32,500 nt of DNA. It comes from Chrysomallon squamiferum (taxonomy: Eukaryota; Mollusca; Gastropoda; Neomphalida; Peltospiridae). Numbering within the stretch: position 1 is the first letter of the stretch; every line of letters starts with the position of its first letter. Positions 10,533-19,700 of this stretch are shown piece after piece. A program made the translations under genes and the position numbers. The DNA lies in NCBI GenBank assembly GCA_012295275.1, contig CM022666.1, forward strand, positions 2,166,116 to 2,198,615, given 5' to 3'. Below the pieces are notes generated by a model, which ran no database searches, was not told where the DNA came from, and worked only from the letters and a program-made list of their open reading frames with translations.

Positions 10533-13500
10533 AGAGAGAGAGAATAATAATCTGACTTTGTACTTCTAGTCAAACTTCACAAAATTTAAATTAAAAACAT
10601 AATAATAATAATAAATTAAAATTTGTACAATTTTTTTTTTTTTTTTTTTGTTCTTTACTTATAAATTGGTGTTGTTTTTTGTTCTGTTTTTAAAATGTAA
10701 TAATAACGCTGAATAATTTCGTAATTTTGTGTTTTCTAGAAGGCTGTCATACAGATAAACAGACTAGAAGACACAGTTGATGTTTCTACTCTCCAGGCTA
10801 CTAACAAAAATATCAAATCAGTCTCCAACCTGAACAAAAGGGTGATGACGGAGTCCTCATTTACCCCCTGAAAATTATTAAAAATACCCTTTGTTGTGAT
10901 TACGTTTGCTCACAATTTGGTACAGACGTTCATTAAAGTGTTGCACATAACTCAAATATGAAATTCAATGACTCAAAATCACTTAATTTTACCCTAGTCC
11001 AAGAGCTATATTATTTTGACTTATAACCTCATCTTTAAGCTACAAAAGCTATATACTTTGACATAACCCTCTTTAATATCCTGACTGTTCATTATCATGA
11101 CAGAAAGTTACATATTCTGACTCGAATCTCTAATAGCATGATTGAAAGCTATATACTAGAATTTACATCTGTATTATTACGCTGATTCAGAAACATATTA
11201 CATTCCCTAAAAAAAATAGTATTTATGCTTGCTAAAAACATTTTTTTTTTTTAAATTGTAATTTTAAATTTTTTTTTATTTTAGGCACAGGAACTAAAAC
11301 AGCGAGCCATTGACGGATCTGGAAAAAGTGGTATGTAATGTTTAACCTTTTGAATCTTGTTTACTGAGCTGACTTGTCCATCTGTAACATAATACACAGC
11401 ACGAACCCCAACATTATACTCATTATCAGCCTTTACAATCTATTTACCACAGAACACAGCAAAGTTAATTAATTTTGCCCACAGCAAACAAATGCAGCAA
11501 TATTAATCACATCTGTATGGTTAGTTAATTAATGTGTTTTGTATAAAGTAACGCTGACAAAAGTAGACAATGGTAGACTTTAACCATCTCTCAAAATTAT
11601 ATATTTTTTAGATTTACTTTGTTATTAGACAATATTGGTGCCTTTAAAATAAAATTTAAAAATCATTTTCAAATGCATAGATTTTATCGGCGATTTTTGT
11701 TCATTTCTAAATAGCTGTGTTGTTGTTATGCTGTGTTATTAAAAAAAAGATTGGTGCTTAGGTCTAAATAAAACAATATACATTTGAAAATATACAGACT
11801 GTACATTGTTACTCATATTACCATAGACATCTAATTGTTACACATTATCGTTACAAAAGTTTTTGTCCAGTTACAAATAAAATTATAACAGTCTGAAAAA
11901 AAGTACATAAAATGTTTTTATATATTTTAATTATTTTTGTCAGACTTTATTATTTGCAAAGGCTGATGGTCATTTATGAATAAAAAATTTCACCTGAAAG
12001 TATATAAACATTTTTTAAAGTTTTGGTTCATTATTATCTTACTTTATTATTTGCAATGTTTGGTGTCTAATAAAAAAACAGTAAAAATATATTTAAGTTT
12101 TCATTTATTATTATTATACTAGACTTCATTATTTGCACAAATTAATTTCTATTACAAATTAATTCAAAAAAAAAAGGTTCAGATGAAAGTATATAAAATA
12201 TTTTTAATTTTTTATTAATTATCAAAAAAAACAACAACAGGTGTCTGATTACAAATATAACAATCAGTTTATTGAGTTAAATGAATTTAATTTATAAAAT
12301 AAACTGTTTTAAATTTATTTAATTAATAAAATGGATTAGTTGTGAATAATTAACATAGGAGACTGTTTAAATTTGATTAACAGGTAAAATAAAATAGACT
12401 GGTTATTAACATGGTAGACTGTTTTTTTACTTCATTAACTGGTAAAATAGACTGGTTATTAACATGGTAGACTGTTTTTTAACTTCATTAACTGGTAAAA
12501 TAAAATAGACTGGTTATTAACATGGTAGACTGTTTTTTAACTTGATTAACTGTACAATAAAATAGACTGGTTATTAACATGATAGACAGTTTTTTAACTT
12601 GATTAACTGGTAAAATAAAATAGACTGGTTATTAACATGGTAGACTGTTTTAACTTGATTAACTGTTAAAACAAAATAGACTGGTTATTAACATGGTAGA
12701 CTGTTTTTTAACTAGATTAACTGGTAAAATAAAATAGACTGGTTATTAACATGGTAGACTGTTTTTTTAACTTGATTAACTGGTAAAATAAAATAGACTG
12801 GTTATTAACATGGTAGACTGTTTTTTAACTTGATTAACTGGTAAAATAAAATAGACTGGTTCTTCTTTCAGGATCCCAACGTCGACGTTGTCGCAGGTTG
12901 AGCCAGTCAAGTCACACCCGTGACCTTCGACCTAAAGTCTGGGAGATGACCACTCGAAATAAACTTTCAGGTAACAAACTGAATTTTTTTTTTTTTTTTA
13001 AAAAAGATAACTTTTAGTCTTAAAAAAGATTTCATACAACAACAACAACAAAATAATAATAATAATTGAGGGTGAGATTAAAATAAAGTATAAAAGATAT
13101 TTTAAAAGAGATGAAAATGCAATAAATATTTATTTTATAAAGATATCATCATTGTTATTTATAAAGTTATTATCATCATTGTTATTTATAAAGTTATTAA
13201 CATCTTTGTTATTTATAAAGTTATTATTGTTGTTACTAATAAAGTTATTATCATCATTGTTATTTATAAAGTTATCATCATCATTGTTATTTATAAAGTT
13301 ATCATCATCATTGTTATTTTTAAAGTTATCATCATCATTGTTATTTATAAAGTTATCATCATTGTTACTTATAAACTTATCATCATCATTGTTATTTATA
13401 AAGTTATTATCATTGTTATTTATAAAGTTATTATCAACATTGTTATTTATAAAGTTATTATTATCATTGTTATTTATAAACTTATCATCATCACTTTTTA

Positions 13501-16232
13501 CTTTTTTTTTTTTTCACAGACAGACGCAGAGTCGTCAAATACAACCGCAACGCAGCCTACGAGAAAGAACTGAAGCGCGAAGAATCCCGCAAGGCCATGA
13601 ACCGCGCCAAGCGCCGGGCGTGTCTGCGCAGCAAGGCGCTGAGCCCGGAGAACAACAAACTGCTCGCGTCCAAGTACGTTGCCGAGGGTGACGACAGTGA
13701 CTCTGAGGGTCGGTGGGAGATCACCAAGAGTCAGGACGACCTGAGGCAGACCCTGAGGAGCGGGCGGAACAAGGGCGGGCTGATGATGAAGCTGTACTGG
13801 CGACACCCGACGGGCAGCGAGCAGGTGGCCGCGATGGAGGACCAGTCGGAACGGGACGAGGCGAATGAGCCGAGGGGCTTCCGGAAGCGTCTGCTGATGA
13901 CGAAGAAGCAGATGAGGGCGATGGCGAAGAGGCGACGGAATCGCTCAATTCAGGATCAGTTCGGAGACAAGGCTCGTCATGAGAGGTTTTCCGAGTTCGT
14001 GGAGGGTGGGCTGCTGCTGGGGGAGGTCAGGATCTGCAGATGATTCTCACGCATGTAAGAGATTTTAAAAAATTTTATATTTATTTTTTTTCTAATTATT
14101 TTTAAGAATCTGTTGTTGGTGTGAGATGGTTAAAGTAAATGTATAGGTTAATGTTTTTGATGAGGTTTTTTAATAATTATTATTGTTGTTAATGATTATG
14201 ATGATATTGTTATTCTTAACCAATTTAAAAACAAAATTTAAATTAATTTCATTTTTTGATGTAATGAGATTGAATTTTACAATTATATTTAAAAGAGAAA
14301 GTCAATGGGTAACATTTGAATGCTGTTAATTGTTTTCCTTTTTTATTTTGCTTTTGTTTTCTTTTTTAATTAGTACCATAACATTTTTTAAAATTTAATA
14401 TTTCAATTTTGTTTTAATATTTTCTTCTATTGTCCATTTTTCTTTATGTTACAATTATTATGTTCAGTAATACTGAAACATATTTTACATTAGTTTTACT
14501 TACTTCTTTGTTCATTCTTCTTCTTACATTCCTTAATTTGTTTATGTATCATTTACTTTATTCATTTGTTTTACAGGATGGTTATGAGACAGATGTGACA
14601 TCTGCCAGTGAGTTCAGTGGCTCATTGAACAGCTCCATTCCCGTTCCACCTGAATTCAAGAAGCTTTCTATTAATAAAAATTCAGGGGAGACAATGCTGC
14701 ACAGAGCAGCCAGACTGGGCTACGTGGTAAAGTTATCTTTCCTTAATTTAGATAATAAACAGAGCTGAATAGACAGAAAATGAAATAGAATAAATAAATA
14801 AATAAATAAATAAATATGTTAATAGTGGGTTTTAAATGAAATTTTTTTTATATCTTAATGTTTTTATTTGTTGAAAAGTTAATAATTACATTTTATTTAT
14901 TTATTTATTTATTTATTTTTAATTTAAAAAAACAATTTCTTGTATTTTATTCTGTGCATGTGTATGTATATGTATGTACTTACAGTTATTATTATTTATT
15001 ATTTATTTATTTTTAATTTAAAAAAAATTCTCGTATTTTATTTTGAGTGAGTGTGTATATGTATGTATATACAGTTATCATCATCATCATCATCATATTT
15101 TTTTGTTTTTATACTATTATTTTACTGTATTTATTATTTTTATTTAATTTAATTTTATTTACTTTCTTGTTGCTACAGGACGTTGCTCTGTACTGTCTGC
15201 GGACCAGTGTGGTTGACGTAAACGCCAGGGACAACGCTGGTTACACCCCACTCCACGAAAGCTGTGTACGGGGGGATCTGGTGGTTGCTAGGGAACTCAT
15301 TACACATGGCGGAAATGTCAACTGTTGTTCTCAGGATGGGATTCGGTAATTTTATTTTTTTTTAATTTAAATGTAAAGTATTGGTTAAAGTTGTATGCAA
15401 GTGAGAAGTTTGGTTAATAAATAAATGAACTGTTTTTGTTGTGATTGTATTTGTGTGAATGAAAGGGATGAAATGATAAACTAGTATGGAATAGAATATT
15501 TACTAAATTATTACTGTAATTATTATTATTACATATATATATATATATGTATATAATTATTTTTGTTGTTATTCTTATTATTGAATTATTATCATCATTA
15601 AATTAATGTTAGTTCAATTAGTAATTCTTGTTTTTTTTATTTATCAGTTTTTTCTATATTATTATTATTATTATTAATTTTATTATTATTAATATTATTA
15701 CCATCATTATTATTATTACTGTTATTATTATTATTATTTATATTATTACTACCACTTCTACTACTATTATTATTATTATTATTATCATTACTATTACTAT
15801 TATTACTATTACTATTATTATTACTATCAGACCGATACATGACGCTGTTGAGAATGACCACATTCAGATTGTTCGTCTACTTCTGTCCTGGGGAGCCGAT
15901 CCTCTCTTGGCTACGTATGGTGGCAAAACTCCACTAAAAATAGCAAGATCATTCACCATGTTACAGTTACTGCAAGGTTTGAAAGACTCTGCTTATCTTT
16001 TTTTAATTTTTTAAAGAGAAAAGAATTTAAATCACAATGCCAAAATTACAGTTGTATATTTTAGATATTTTTTGTTAAATTTGTGCGTGAGTGTTTTCAA
16101 TTTTTAAAATTTTAAATTGTTTAATTCTTAGTTGCTTAATGATTTTTTTCTCCAAATAAATAAATATACATAACAGTTATTATTATTATTTATTATTATT
16201 ATTTATTATTATTATATTATTATTACTATTAC

Positions 16233-16263
<31 letters not shown>

Positions 16264-16288
16264 TATTATTATATATTATTATTATTAC

Positions 16289-16321
<33 letters not shown>

Positions 16322-16332
16322 TACTACTACTA

Positions 16333-16363
<31 letters not shown>

Positions 16364-16375
16364 TATTATTATTAC

Positions 16376-16430
<55 letters not shown>

Positions 16431-16687
16431 TATTATTATATATTATTATTATTACTATTACTATTATTATTATTATTTATTATTATTATTTATTATTACT
16501 ACTACTACTACTACTACTATTATTATTATGTATTATTAAATTATTATTATTATTATTATTATTATTAAATTATTATTATTAAAATATTATTATTTATTTT
16601 ATTACTATTATTATTATTATTATTATTATTTATTATTATTATTATTATTATTTTTATTACTATTACTATTTATTATTATTATTATTA

Positions 16688-16730
<43 letters not shown>

Positions 16731-19700
16731 TTATTATTATTTTATTATTATTATTATTATTACTATTATTCAGGATATCTTGGAGATCTAAATGGCTTTG
16801 AGCCAGATGAAGATGGGGTTGTCAAGGAAACATTCTGGGAATTCCAGGGCTCATCAGATTTTCTTGGTAAATTACGTTTATTTTACTCTCCTTTACTTTT
16901 AATTTATGTTTTCATAATAATAATACTTCGATACAAAAATATCTTGAACATCACTATTCCTTTGAAGAAGCTTTCAGACTGATTTAATGTATTAAGAAAA
17001 AAAAAAATAAAATAAAAATTATTTTTAGCATATCATTATTAGAATAAATTATAACTAATGCAAAAACTGAATTATTGAATTTTGGTCTTATTAAGACAGT
17101 TCTTTAAAATGTAAGTGATTTGTTTTGAACAAGAATATTGATAATAGTAAATTTTCATAATGATTACTAGTGGCTGATAAGTTAAACAAAGCTAGATTTT
17201 GGAATCATGACTAGTGCAGAGTAATATTTTAATTTTCTGTTGCTAGTACTTCTTTGGAATTTATGAGGCTTTGGAATTATCACTATTTCTTTGAAATTAT
17301 AATAGATCATTACTTTTATTTAATGTATTTTATAAAATTATGGAATTATAAAAAGTGCTAGTAATTTTTGCATATCATTATTAGTAAATAAATTATAACT
17401 AGTGCTAGTAACATTTTGAATTATAAATAGATCTAGTAATACTTTGGAATTATAACTAGTGCTAGTAATACTTTGGAATTATAACTAGTGCTAGTAATAC
17501 TTTGAAATTATAACTAGTGCTAGTAATGCTTTGGAATTATCACTAATGCTAGTAATACTTTGGAATTATAACTAGTGCTAGTAATACTTTGGGATTATCT
17601 CTGGTACCAGTAATACTTTGGGATTATCAGATTATCAGCAATACTCAATTTCTGCTGTGTTTTTAACAGATTCGACAGTGAGTCAGGGCTTTGACGTGTT
17701 CGCCGATGTTCCTTCAGACCCCGAGGATGAGGAAGACGATGACATATTTGACATGTCAGACACACCCTTGATGCCTACTTATGACCTTCCCCTTGATGAA
17801 ACTCAAACGTACGTTCTCCATTCTGTACTGCAGAATTAGGAAATTCGAAACTGCTGAAGTTATTTTATTAGCAGTGTTTGTTATCTAGTTAGATATTTAG
17901 TTAAATAATTTAATGCCAGATTCTTTCCATTTTAGTTGATTTTGTTAATGTGTCTGTATATTACACAAAGAACTACCTAAATTATGCATTTTAATTCTTG
18001 GCATATTTAAATCTTAAAGATTTTTATTTTTATTCTTTTTTATTTTGGTGTTACAAAATTATGTTGTAGAAATAAGAAATATGATCAGATGTTTATAAAA
18101 CGGTCATACTTTGTTATTAGCAAAGGTTGGGGTTGTATAACATGACATAAAGATATTAAATCACTTGAAAGCACATAAAATGTTTTTAGTTTAATTCTTA
18201 ACACCAGCATTAGTACATTTTTCCTAGTAAGATACATAATAATTTATTCCAAATACCCTAAATAAAACCTCTTTCTTTTTCTCTTCTTCAATTTTTTTTT
18301 TTTTGTATGTTTCTAAATTTTGGACACTTCTATATTTTTTACAGTCCTGAGAGATGCTTCATACTTGTGGATGTTTTGCGGCACCTGAAGGTGACCAGGG
18401 AGGACTTTGGCAAGATGGAAGGAGCCGAAGGAGCCATAATCAAAATTCCAACAGACAGTTTCATCCAGACCCTGAGCAGCTGTTCTGTTCAGATACCAAA
18501 ACTGAAAAACTCTTCCACAGTGGATCTGCTGACCATGGAAGACTTCGACAATCTGGGATCGACTCCGTGCAAGCTGAGCAGAAGAGACCAGCTGTCTGAG
18601 TTGCCGTGGAAACGGTCGGAGGAGAGGCCGGAGGAACTGGATCGCGAACATTCCAGCATTCGCAGTTTTCCAGCAGCAGATCAGCAGTGGTTGCCGAGAG
18701 ACCATCAAAAAAAAAAACTGGGCCAGTTGCCGATGGATACTGGCAAGACGGGCAGCATTAAAACTGTGAAGCGATTTTCATCTGCGTTTCAGAGGAGGAG
18801 TCTGGACAAGTCGAAAAGCATCGTCGTTGCTGCTGCTGCTGGACAGATGAAGCCGAAGTCCGACGCAGACGTGTGCGATGAAGAGGTGAAAGGTGTCAGC
18901 AAAGACGTGAGTGAGAAATTGAAAAATTCTTCCTTGGGTTGTGAGAAACTGGCCTGTGATAAGTGGAAGCTGGGTAAAAAAGACTGTCTGCAGAAAAAGC
19001 CCAAGAAGCACAAAATCCGGAAGGACAAGTGCATTTCAAAATGGCTGATTCGCAAGCGACACACCTCGCAGAAGAAGAAGAAGTACACCAAACAGAAGCT
19101 GCTGACCCAGCTGGCTCAGGTCACTCTGCCGGTCGCCGTGGGAAACGAGATCCAGGACGTCAACGACAACATCGTGTGCAGCGTGGATGCGCAGCAGCCA
19201 CCACAGCAGCAGCAGCAGAACTACCAGACGTCGTCTGACTCGGTCCCAGCGCCGTACAGCAGCAGTTCCAAGTTTCAGAGCCTGGATAAGCTTTCCAGTT
19301 TGGCAGGCAAAGTGAAAAACTTCTCCAGACCGTTTTCTGCAAAGAACGCACATTCGACGAGGCTTGGGAAAGCCTGCGTCGGTCAAACTGGTGCTCAGGA
19401 TGTAACAAACGCTTCAGAGCCATCAGAGATTAGTAAGAACTACGTGACGGCAGGCGACGATGAAGCCGTTGTTGCCTGCACCCCTTGCAGCATTCGGAGG
19501 AAGGACGTATGTGTTCCGGGAATACCTCTTGAGAAAATGTCCACGTCTTCAGTGTGTTCTCAGGAGAGAGACTCTTTACCAGGAAAGTCTGTTGTTTCTT
19601 GCCAGCAAGACCTTCAAGGGAAGGTCAGTGTGACTGCGTGGAAGACTAGTGGTTCCTCTTCCACGGAGAACAGCAGCAACCCTTCCAGGTTGAAAGTGAC

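Larger units (their letters stand above)
9282..10739 (+). other. Intron 2 of the coding region
   Basis: The donor GTATGTGTG grades directly into a GT-rich minisatellite (9282-9655). Two further degenerate arrays follow (9650-9905 and 10040-10330), then A and T homopolymers (10500-10531, 10631-10650). The acceptor is GTTTTCTAG. The open frames through 9286-9654 are Cys/Val polymers from the repeat and are not genes. Confidence 0.85.

Noticed and set aside
12340-12862. Regular repeat resembling a CRISPR array
   Set aside because: Whole units are repeated with no unique spacers, in a eukaryotic intron and with no cas genes.
13152-13691. 179-codon frame beginning with LLFIKL repeats
   Set aside because: The first ~120 codons are the 27-bp intron minisatellite, and the end overlaps exon 6 in a different frame from the conserved protein.
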